Shown here: positions 12,201-23,300 of the stretch, in pieces
Numbering within the stretch: the first letter of the stretch is position 1
Layout: every line of letters starts with the position of its first letter
DNA from: Coenobita brevimanus
Lineage: Eukaryota > Arthropoda > Malacostraca > Decapoda > Coenobitidae
NCBI GenBank assembly: GCA_032717465.1
Contig: CM064663.1
Span: forward strand, 14,200,989-14,264,988
Direction of reading: 5' to 3'
Length of the DNA stretch: 64,000 nucleotides
The notes under the pieces: model-generated
What the model saw: only the letters and a program-made list of their open reading frames with translations
Database searches by the model: none
Told to the model about the DNA's origin: nothing
Program-made: the position numbers and the translations under genes

Positions 12201-15200
12201 ACAGGGAGGCTGCAATGGATCGTGCAGCGTGGAGAGCCGCCATTAGGTGACCAAGGCCGACACATGCAAGCATGTTGGAGCCTTTAAAAACAAAAAACGA
12301 TGAGTACTAATCTCTACTGCAACTAATTCAACTGATGAGGGTATGTCTATTTCTATCTCTTTTACTTGGAGTCTTTTCTCTGTTTGTATCATAACTCCTC
12401 CTCCTTTCTTAAAATTTCTGTCATTTCGCCAAATATTGTACTCATCCAAATTTTAAGAGTCCTTTGATATCCCTGAGGTGAATATTATTTCTGTTATACA
12501 AATAATATGATGCTCATTTTCTATGATACAGTCTTTTATCTCTAATAATTTGGGTACCATTCCAACTACATTTGAGTATATTAACTTAGGCATTTTGTTC
12601 ACATATTTGACAATGGCTGAGTCTACTATTTTGCTTCTATTTTATCCCTGCTGTTTATGTGCCATTTTTTTTACATGCTATCCTACTACTTTATGAAACA
12701 AATACTTCTCTCTTCATCTGATCTTGCATCATTCTTTCTTTTTGCTTCTTCCCTCTTTTCCTTTAGTAATCCCCATTTCTCTTGAGTCAGGCACCTTTTT
12801 ATCCACACTTATTTGTACTACTCTGATTCCTTAACCCTCTCGCACTCTTCCGACGCCACCTGTGTCCAACCATTTCCAAGTACTGAGTGAGTCTCTCTCC
12901 AGCCCAGAGCTCACACTCCCCACACTCCTCACTCTGCGATTCATGCGGTGTCAGAAACTGATCTCAATCATTTCATTCCCCCGCCCTTATTATAACTGTA
13001 TTTTTTTGAAACTGGTTTATGTTATAAATTAATGAATGATCTTCCTAATGAACGAAAAAAAATCTGAATAAAAGGAACTACTATATTTTATCATTCACTT
13101 AATTGTTCAATGCCCATTTACTCTATCTATCTATCTATTGCCAGAAGCCTCAATCCCGTTCGGGGTGGCCAGAAACAAATCGCCTCCACGGTGCCCTGTC
13201 CCCCGCCATTTCACTGCCCCGCTCCCAACTCACACACACCCTCTCTCATATACCTCTCCACCTCATCCCTCCATCTCATCCTCGGCCTCTCCCTCCTTCT
13301 CCCCCCCACCATCTCACTCACATACACTCTCTTCGTCAGTCTTTCACCCTCCATCCTCTCCACATGGCGAAACCACCTCAGTGCATTCCTCCTAACGGTG
13401 CCTATCACATCCACATCCACACCACAACGCTCCTTTATATCCTCATTTGTCAGCCTGTCTCTCCATGTGACTCCACAGGCTTCTCTTAAATAACTCATTT
13501 CCAATGCTCTCACTCTTGTTTTGTGTCCTTCCAGCAACGTCCAAACTTCAATTCCATACGTTAGAGTTGGTATCACAATACTGTCATGTAGTAACTTTTT
13601 CACTTCCATGCTCACTTCCCTGTTTCTCATCACTACTTTCAAGGAACCAGCAACCTTTCTTCCCTGCTGTACCCTTTCAAACACTTCACCCTCCAAACCT
13701 CCATCCTTACTCATCAAACTACCCAAGTACTTAAACATACTCATATTTTCCAATTCCTCACCATCCAACCTCGCTGTCCATTCACTGACTTCACCTCTCT
13801 CAAAGACCACTTTACTTTTCTCTACATTCACCTTTAGATTCCGTTTCTTACACACTCTCCCAAACTCATCCACCAAGCCTTGCAGCTCCCCTTCGTCTTC
13901 ACTCAACAACACAGTATCATCTGCAAACAGTACAGGGAGTTTCCAAATACTACCCTCTCTCACCAGGGCCACTCCAAGATCCACTACCCTACCTTGTACC
14001 TCCTTTATTAGCCCCATCTAAGTACAGATTGAACAGCCATGGAGACATGATACATCCCTGTTTCAACCCAACCTTCAAATAGAAAAATTCACTCAGTTCA
14101 CCATCAACACGCACTGCAGCCTTAGCACCGTCATACATACATTTCACAGCATTCAACAACTTCCCATCTACTCCATATATTCTTAATACTTTCCACAATC
14201 CTTGTCTATCGACCCTGTCATATGCTTTCTCCAAATCCATGAAAGCCGCATACAACTTCTTTCCCTTCTCTAGAAACTTTTCCACTAAAGATCTAAGAAT
14301 GAATATCTGATCTACACAACCTCTTCCCTTCCTAAAGCCTCCCTGTTCTTCTCCAACTAATTCCTCTGTTCTTTCTCTAACTCTGTCAGTAAGTAACCTA
14401 CCAAACACTTTTCCCATTATACCAAGAAGACAAATGCCCCTATGATTACCACACACTTCTTTTTCCCCTTTTCCTTTGTACAAGGAAATACTTATACCTG
14501 ACTTCCAATCCTCCGGGATTCTACCTTCCTCCCAGGCCAATCTGCACACCTTCCACTTCCATTCTACTACTATCTCTCCCCCATGCTTCAGCATTTCACC
14601 ACACACTCCATCAATTCCTGGGGCTTTCCCAAATTTACTCACAGACATAAGAACATTTCAGCAATGATTATAGAGTATGGTAGAGCATTTATTTGCCATC
14701 CATTTCGTAAAAAAATGACACTTCTAGCTATACTGGAATTTTTTTTTTATGGCATACGGAATAACAAGTCATTCATCACACCTGGCCGCTCTGAGTGAAC
14801 TGTTTGATATCATTTCATTCTCGCCCGCCCAGGCCTCACGCTCCTCGAATTCCTCACTCAGTGATTTGTGCGGCATCGAAAAATGATTACAATCATTTCA
14901 GTCCCTTGCCCTAAGTTTTAACTGTGTTGTTATGAAACTGATACATGTTACAAATGAATAAGTGATCTTCCTAATGAATGAAAAAAAAATGAAGGATATA
15001 AAACACCATATTTTGTTGTTCAGTAATGTATTCATTTACTCTTTGTGAAAAAAATACAGTGTGTGAGTACTGTATATGTCAGAGTGTAAATAATTACATA
15101 ACTGAACGACAAAGTATAGTGTTTTATATCCTTCATTTTTTTTTATTCATTAGGAAGATCATCTATTAATTTGTAACATGTATCTGTTTCATAACAATAC

Positions 15201-17011
15201 AGTAAAAAATTAGGGCAGGGGATTGAAATGACTGTAATCATTTTTCGATGCCGCACAAATCACTGAGTGAGGAATGCGGGGAGCGTGAGGCCTGGGCGGG
15301 CGAGAATGAAATGATACCAAACAGTTCATTCAGCGCGGCCAGGTGTGCTGAATGACTATTGTTATTCCGGATGCCATAAAAAAAAAAAAATCTAGTATAG
15401 CTAGAAGTGTCATTTTTTTACGAAATGGATCGCAGATAAATGCTCTACAATATTCTATAATCATTGCCAAAATGTTTATATGTCTGAGAGTAAATGAGCA
15501 TTGAATAAATAAGTGAATGATAAAATATGGTCATTCCTTTTTTTTATTTTTTTTTCATTCATTACGAAGATCAAACAACAACTTGTTATGAAAAAAAAAA
15601 AATACAGCAAATTATATGGTTGGACTCAACCTACTTCGAAAGAGTGTGAGCGGTTGATTTCACTTGGACGAATCCTGAGTCAAAAGAGAGTGAGTGGTTG
15701 GATTTCCCTTGGCCGAATCCTGCGTTGAAAGAGTGCGAGCGGTTGTGTTCTTCACCGGGCCGCGAAATTTTTTTTCCTGCCCAGTTCCGTCACTTTGCAC
15801 ATATGGCAACGTTGCCCTGTGTTTAGTTTGGCAACGCCGCGCAGCAGTTAGCCATATCGGATGCCAGGTTTAGTATTCATCACAATTATTTACTTTTTTT
15901 ATGCTTGACTATAAATATAATACCTGACTATCTATATTTTACATGGATTGAAAGAATAATAGAGACATAGAGGTCATATAGTTTTCGCTGCCTTAGCTTA
16001 AATAAATATAAAAAGGGGCCATACCACTGTCTTTACTTCGTCACTCGTCTGCTGAGAGCGAGAGAGAGAGAGAGAGAAGATACTCTCTACACTTTGCTAA
16101 AATTAGTTATATGTTGATTTAATGAAAATGCGGTACGTCTTAGGGGTGGTACATGACTGCTTGTTGAGAACACTTATCAGTAACATATGTTGTAGGCCTA
16201 TACTACTTTACCTGTCATTTCTTGTCATTGCTCCCAGACGTACGATTCAATCAGCTGTGTTTACAATCGGCAATGGCGCCAAAACCACTGCATAGGATAA
16301 ACTTGCAGGGGCGATTGCTTGCCTATGGTAGATGGGTCAGTTGCACAGACTGTCTGAGATTATTCACGAACAACAAAGTAGACCCTTAATATGACAACAA
16401 TAATTGCTTATTTTCCAATCATTATTTTACATTCAGTCCCTCACTGAAGATCAGCAAATGTGTTCCCAGCCCAATGCTATTACCAAATAGAATATATTAA
16501 GTGAGTTTATTTTTTTTAATTCCTTGTTTCTCTTGATTGACTTATTTTGCACACAATGGTCTATAATGTCTCATGTCTGACCCAATGCCTGTCATCAGCA
16601 TTTGGGAAATAGCATATGGTGCCTAGTGCTGTGTAATATTTAATAAAGATTATACCGTAACAAATAAAGCTTTGCATTTCATCAAATACAAAAACCCTTC
16701 AAGCATACTTAACATGAAATAAATGACATGAGAACATGAAAATAATCTGAAATGTAACCTGACATATGATTTTACTAATATACCTAAGAAAAACAAGAAA
16801 ATAATCTGATATCTAACCTGACAGATGATTTTACTAATATACCTAAGAAAAACAAGAAAATAATCTGAAATCTAACCTGACATATATACCTAAGAAAATG
16901 TGTAATGAAACATTGATATTCAGGCATCATTGATACCAATATTTCCCCACGGTTAACCCTTAAGAATGATCATGAAAAGCGTTTTAGGTGATAAAATATT
17001 ATGGGTCATTA

Positions 17012-17058
<47 letters not shown>

Positions 17059-17301
17059 GTAAACACAGCTGATTGAATCGTACGTCTGGGAGCAATGACA
17101 AGAAATGACAGGTAAAGTAGTATAGGCCTACAACATATGTTACTGATAAGTGTTCTCAACGAACAGTCATGTACCGCCCCTAAGACGTACCGCATTTTCA
17201 TTAAATCAACATATAACTAATTTTAGCAAAGTGTAGAGAGTATCTTCCTTGCATACTCACTTTTTATTGATGACCCTGCATGTTATTATTTTATACTGTT
17301 T

Positions 17302-17368
<67 letters not shown>

Positions 17369-20300
17369 GACGAGTGACGAAGTAAAGACAGTGGTATGGC
17401 CCCTTTTTATATTTATTTAAGCTAAGGCAGCGAAAACTATATGACCTCTATGTCTCTATTATTCTTTCAATCCATGTAAAATATAGATAGTCAGGTATTA
17501 TATTTATAGTCAAGCATAAAAAAAGTAAATAATTGTGATGAATACTAAACCTGGCATCCGATATGGCTCACTGCTGCGCGGCGTTGCCAAACTAAACACA
17601 GGGCAACGTTGCCATATGTGCAAAGTGACGGAACTGGGCAGGAAAAAAAATTTCGCCACCGGGCCCCCGTGTATGAAAGGGTTAATTTTGTTAGCATTTT
17701 TTGATAACTCTTGTAGAGTGTTCACACTTTGAGGGGCCTTGACCTGTTTCTCTAATATTTCCCAAATCTCTTAAATTCCTCTGCATCTTTCTCACAGATT
17801 ACGTCTGATACTACTTTCAGTATGTTCAATATATTTACCACCACTTTGTTGTCTCTGGTGATTCTGTTTCTTATTTCTTCTTCACCTCTACCAGTGATGA
17901 CTATAAATCTGTAAATCCCAGCTATTTCCTTTATCAGCCTTGGGTTCTTCCTTATGATGTCTATCACCTCTTTTGTCATGGCCTTTGCTTCAATCTTGTT
18001 TTTTGGAGCTTGACTTGTTTTGGCTACCTCTGCCCGTTTAATTTGTACTTCCTCTGTGTAGTTTCTCATAATTTAATTCGCCTGAGTTATCATTGTGTCT
18101 ATTCTGCTCTGTCAGATCACCTGCTTGTCTAATTATATGTTAATCATCATTGTACTCTACCAAAACTCTTTCATGGGTGACTACTGTATTTCCCACTTCG
18201 TTCGCTTTCTTCCTCAGAATGTCTACCTCAGCTTGTGGGTCACCTATTGTTGCATCTTTTCTGTTAAATTCCTTTACCAGTTCCTCATTTTTTCCCCATT
18301 TGTTGGTACAATTCCTTCCTTATTTCATCCAATTCCAGTTTGAAAGTTTCTTCCAATCTGTTCACTTTCTCAGCTAATTTAATAAATGTAACCAGTTCCA
18401 CCAGGTCTGTGTAGTCATCATTTTGTTTTTTACTGTTTCCCTGCCTCTTACCTAGTTGCACTTCTTGAGAGTAGGCCATCTTATAGAAATATACTTTTCT
18501 ACTTACAGTTTAGCGTGTCCGTTTCGTCATTGTCGGAATTTACCCTGGTCTCGTCTGTTTACCCGACGCAGCTCCTGTCATCTGCTAATACAGCAAACTC
18601 CTCAGGGCTCTGACCACTTCATATACTTCCTTTGGAAGTATATCAAGTGTGTGTGTGTGTGTGTGTTTGTGTTCCTGAAATATCTAAAAGTTGTGGAAGA
18701 ATATTCACCAAACCATAATGAAACAACAATTGCGTGGATGGACATAAGTGATTAACTTTTGGTTAGGATTTGATCAAAGGTGACTGAATACCAGCCGTCA
18801 TACGTCAAACTGCATTTTGGCTAATATCTTAGCAAGACATAGAGATATTTTCTTATAATTAGGGTCCAAGATATTTTGCCAGTGATTAGCATTTGGCCCC
18901 CAAATGCTTTTGTTTTTTATTTCACGAGATTTCTAAGTTTAACCCAGCAGAAACCATTGTTACCCTGGGGTAACAGTTTGGTGCAGTTTCAAAACATGAA
19001 TAAGGAGGGAACCCCAGGTTGGGTCCTATGATCTCTGGTACTATGACATGATAGATGAATGGTAGTAAGTTAAGAACCTTCCCCACAAAATCCCATCTGC
19101 AGCAACTCAGGGTTTTGGACGGTTAAGTGTAGCTGCAGAGTATGTAACCCATCTTTCATGACATTCTTTAGGAGCTGTAGCAAAATTCTGTTATCATTTG
19201 CGTCAAGATACCCTGCCATGCCTCGTCTTGTAATAGCTGCTCCACAGTGGACCTGTTGAGGTGTTTAAGCAAATTGGGAGGAACTTCAACTGCCCGCATC
19301 AGAGTTTCATCTTCTGTATTTGCCTTCAGGAGACTATGGTCAGAAACAAGACTCTCCCTGCCCTAAGAAGATATACAGTTCTCCACTCACCAGCTGTTAT
19401 GGACAGTGATACTCGAGGTGACCGTCCTCTACTTTGCTGTAGCCTACTGTCTGGTCTCTCCTTCAGGCTGTGGTTGTTCGGTTACGCTTGGGGAGGAGTT
19501 TCATATTCTGTTCGTTTTCGTTTTTTCGTTTTTAAAGGCTTCAACACGCTTGCATGTGTCAGCCTTGGTCACCTAATGGCGGCTCTCCACGCTGCACGAT
19601 CCATTGCAGCCTCCCTGTTCAGTCCCTTAACCCTGAGGTCACACTTAATGACCTCGCCCCATGTCTTTCTCGGTCTACCCCTCATAACCCCACCCCCAAT
19701 ATTAACACTTCTCACCTTCCTCACCCAATTATCATCCCCCATTCTCTCCACATGTCCAAACCATCTCAATCTACCTCTCCTAATCACAACACCAATACAC
19801 TCCAGTCCCATCCTACCTCTCAACTCTTCCACTGTAAACCCAGCCCCTCCAGGCCTTGGACGCAGTGACGCACTGCACATCCACCTAATCATTGTCATTT
19901 CTGTACGTCTGAGCTGGCGAATATCTTCCTCCTTCACTGCCTAGGCCTCACTACCATACAGCATTACACTCCTAACACATGCTGCATACAAAGACCCCTT
20001 AGCACGTAGGGAGAGTCCTCTCAATGTCAGGAGAGGCAAGAGTTCCCTGAACTTCTTCCAACCACTTTTCACCCAAGCCCCACCTCCAGCACACAACATG
20101 TCTCCCAAATAACAAAACTCTTCCACACACTCAAGAGATTAACCAGCAAGTTCAATCCTTTCACGTCTGACGATCTCCACCTGCTCATCCCGACACGCCA
20201 TACACATAAAGTCAGCATTCTCTCACAGTCTACCTCTGATACCACTACATCTCTTATGCACCCATTTATCAGAAACACCGCACAAGATGGAATTACTTCC

Positions 20301-23300
20301 TACCCCCTCGTGGCAAACTGCACATGACCACTCCCTCTCGCCTTTGACAGTACCGCCACCAACCCTAGATATCATCACTTTTGTTTTATCTGCATTTACC
20401 CTTAAACCCTTGTGCCCCATAACATCTCTCCACTTCCTAAACCTTTCCTCCACCTCCCTTTAGTTCTCTGCAATCAACACCAAATCATCAGCATACAACA
20501 ACTCCCATGGGAGTCCGTTTCTAAAGTCACGTGAAAGGGCTTCAAGTACCATGATAAACAACATGGGACGCAAGAATGAACCCTGATGCACACCAACATT
20601 CACGGAAAACTCATCACTCAAATCTCCATTCACTCTTACCTGGGTGTGAGCACCCACATTTATAGCCATAACACCCTAACCAGCCACTCCTCCAAGCCAA
20701 GCTTTCTCATTGCCCACTTCACCACCTCTCTAGGGACTCTGTCAAAGGCCCTTTCCAAATCAACAAAAACAAAATAAAGATCCCTTCTACCAATATATTT
20801 TTCCTGAAGCTGTCGAACAATGAATATACCATCAGTGGTCCCCCTACCTGGCATAAACCCAAACTGCATCTCATCAATATTCACTCTTTCTCTAATCATA
20901 CCTTCTAAAACTCTCTCCATTACCTTCATTATCTGGTCTAGAAGCTTTATACCTCTCTAATTTCCTCTTTCCAGAGCATCACCCTTCCCTTTATACACAT
21001 ATACAATTACACTCTTCAGCCAATCATCTGGGACAACACACTCATAAATAATCCTATTTATCAGGGCAGTGACTAACCTCACTCCTATATTGCCTGAGGT
21101 CTTCAACACTTCGTCAGTCAACCCAGACAATCCCCGCTGCCTTCCCCACCTTCATCCTGCCTATTGCCTCACTCACAGTAGCAGCATCAATCAAAGGCCA
21201 ACGGCCAGACACTGGATCTGCTGGTTACCAAACCTTCCCTGTCCCAATCAAACTCCTCATTCAACAACCGGTTATAATGCTCTCTCCATGCATCTTTAAC
21301 CCGTCACATCCCGAGGTTTTCTGCACCTCCGACATCTCCCAGTCCCGAGGTATTTTCGATTTTTTTTTTTTTATAGCTAAAACCTCCGCTTTTGGTGAGA
21401 AACATTGAAAATTCATAGAGAAATCGCTCACCTGAGGTTTAAAATACTCAATCCAGGTATGAGTTCCTCCTTACCTGACTGGGTTTTCTAACATGCTGGC
21501 ACCAAAGAAAACGAGTTCTATGGGAGGGTAACTATTTTATCCACTCATAAACGGTATTTATTTATTTACTTGGTACGAATTTATATGTAGTATGAGAGTA
21601 TATTGGTTTTCAAGCACTAATATAGGCATTATAAGCATTGTTTCACTCACTAACTAATCACCATTCATGATTTTTTTTTCCCTACATTACCTGATCATAA
21701 TTTCTGACTATTTCTTCCTCTAATGCTATGTAAACCTTGTCCTCCACATTGTCATCGATTGGGGAATCACTCTGGCCCTGAATGTCTTTTTTGGCCAGGT
21801 CACTGGTAACAGGTGAATTGCCGAGACAATGGCGTGAGGGGGGGAGGGGGTTATGCAGTGTAAGGCATTGTTCCTGCTTGGGATCTTGTAGAGGAATAGA
21901 GGAAGGTGTCCCGTGTATACATACGAAAAATCACGCGTGAAAATTGAAAATTGTGCAAATTAGGGACCTTGCAATTGCACGATGTACCGGTACGTCCCTG
22001 GGACTGGCAAATGCAAATCGTTCCAACGTACCCATATGTTGACGGGACGGGGTGGGTTAATATCCCTCTTCACCTGACCTGCCACCCTAAATATCATATT
22101 TTTCCTTTCCCCATGATTTAGGTTATCAAGTAATAGTCTCTCTGACTCAGACTTTGCCCTGTATACCTCTCTTCTAGCCCTCTGCTTGGCAGCCAAATAT
22201 TCCTCTTTGCTACCACCCTTCTTCCATTCCCGGAAAAGCCTTCTTTTTTCCTTAACTGCAGCTTCTACACCCTCATCCCACCACCAAGTTACTTTATGTC
22301 TTGGTGGTCCTCTTGTCCAACCGCATGTTACATCAGTCACTCTCAAGAAATTGTTCTTGAGGGCTCTGTACTGTTCATTAATGCCTCGGCCTACAGCTCC
22401 CTGTTCAGCCACCACTCTCCTCAACTCGCTATAGAAGGCATCCCTTACTACTTAGTTTTTCAGCTTCCATATTCTCCTCCTAGGTACATAAGTCCTCTTT
22501 TTCATCACTTGTTCTTTAAGCACCATATCACAAATAAATAGTTTGTGCTGCTGCACACACTCCTCACTTCCTATAACTTTAACATCCGTCACTAACCTTC
22601 TGTCGGCCCTCCTAACCAGAAAATAATCTATCTGACTGCTATTTCCCCCAGACTCAATGTAATTAACCTACTGTCTCTTTTCCTAAAATATGTGTTGCAC
22701 ACAATCATGTCCGTTGCCTCCCCGAACTCAAGTATCCTTTCCCATTCTGCATTCCTTATACCATACGCACATCCCCCATGCACTCTTTCATAACCTTGTG
22801 CTGCTTCACCTACATGACCATTTATGTCCCCTCCCAAATTCACTATTTCATCATCCATACCACCCACTACACATATTAAATCATCCCAAAATCTATCTTT
22901 CTCTGCTACATCCAATCCTGCCTGTGGAGCATATGCCGATATAATTGCAGCTATCTTTCTACCCAACAGAATTTTCACTACCAATATCCTATCGCTTACT
23001 CTCAAAACATTCATAACATATTCCACCCATTTCTCCACAACCATCACACAAACACCTCCATATCCGTCTGCCCCCCCCTCCCAAAACAACTTATGGTAAC
23101 AGTCCTTCCCAACAATCTTTCTGGCTGATCCACCCCTGTCCCGGACTTCCTGCGAACATGCCACATCCACCCACCTCCTACTGAATGCCTCAACGACTTC
23201 CCCCGCTCTTCCCCTCAAACTTCCCACATTCCATGAACCCACCCTCATCCCCTTGGGTGATTTACTGTCCTCAGGCTTGCTTTGAAACTTATTTTGTTTT

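Larger units (their letters stand above)
12835..17681. mobile_element. TTAA-flanked composite fold-back element
   Basis: A 4.85-kb block is flanked by TTAA (12831-12834 and 17682-17685), starts CCCTCTCGCACTC and ends GTGTATGAAAGGG, so both ends read CCCT(T/C)TC when facing inward. It interrupts ORF1 of LINE C. Joining the flanks through one TTAA restores the reading frame: KNANKI continues as KESE, then KWGLLKEKREEAKRK, with only point-mutation stops. Inside are an outer inverted repeat (12835-15745), broken by LINE A copy 2, and an inner inverted repeat (about 15755-17681). No transposase is visible. It may be one complex element or two fold-back elements inserted side by side. Confidence 0.65.
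15755..17681. repeat. Inner long inverted repeat (fold-back)
   Basis: The left arm, about 15755-16270, is repeated in reverse complement at about 17057-17668 around a core of about 790 bp. Matching landmarks include the ccgggccgcgaaatttt end, the ccatatcggatgccaggttt segment, and cagctgattgaatcgtacg at the inner edge. The right arm is longer because its GA/CT tract has expanded and about 70 bp have been gained beside it. Arms of this length with little core coding capacity fit a fold-back element. Confidence 0.85.
9300..18640 (-). mobile_element. CR1-like LINE (family C), split by two later insertions
   Basis: After removing the nested insertions at 11876-12298 and 12835-17681, about 4.0 kb of minus-strand LINE remains, a usual CR1 length. 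ORF1 lies at 18479-17686 and resumes at 12830. It has a coiled-coil-like N-terminal part followed by ENPRLIKEIAG-type residues. ORF2 has an endonuclease segment (12449-12300 and 11875-11303) with KKGGGVMI, ITVANIYMPP, ILMGDF and SDHTVLD. It also has an RT with KLDREKANGPDEF (about 10830), FADD (10137-10148) and, near the end, LSYEERLEKLNLPTLQERRK (about 9690-9620), a CR1-type signature. Stops and frameshifts show it is inactive. It fills most of the last receptor intron. Confidence 0.8.

Noticed and set aside
19261..19944. 227-codon plus-strand frame.
   Set aside because: Only its first 60 codons look like an endonuclease fragment; the rest is the antisense of the LINE B C-terminal domain.
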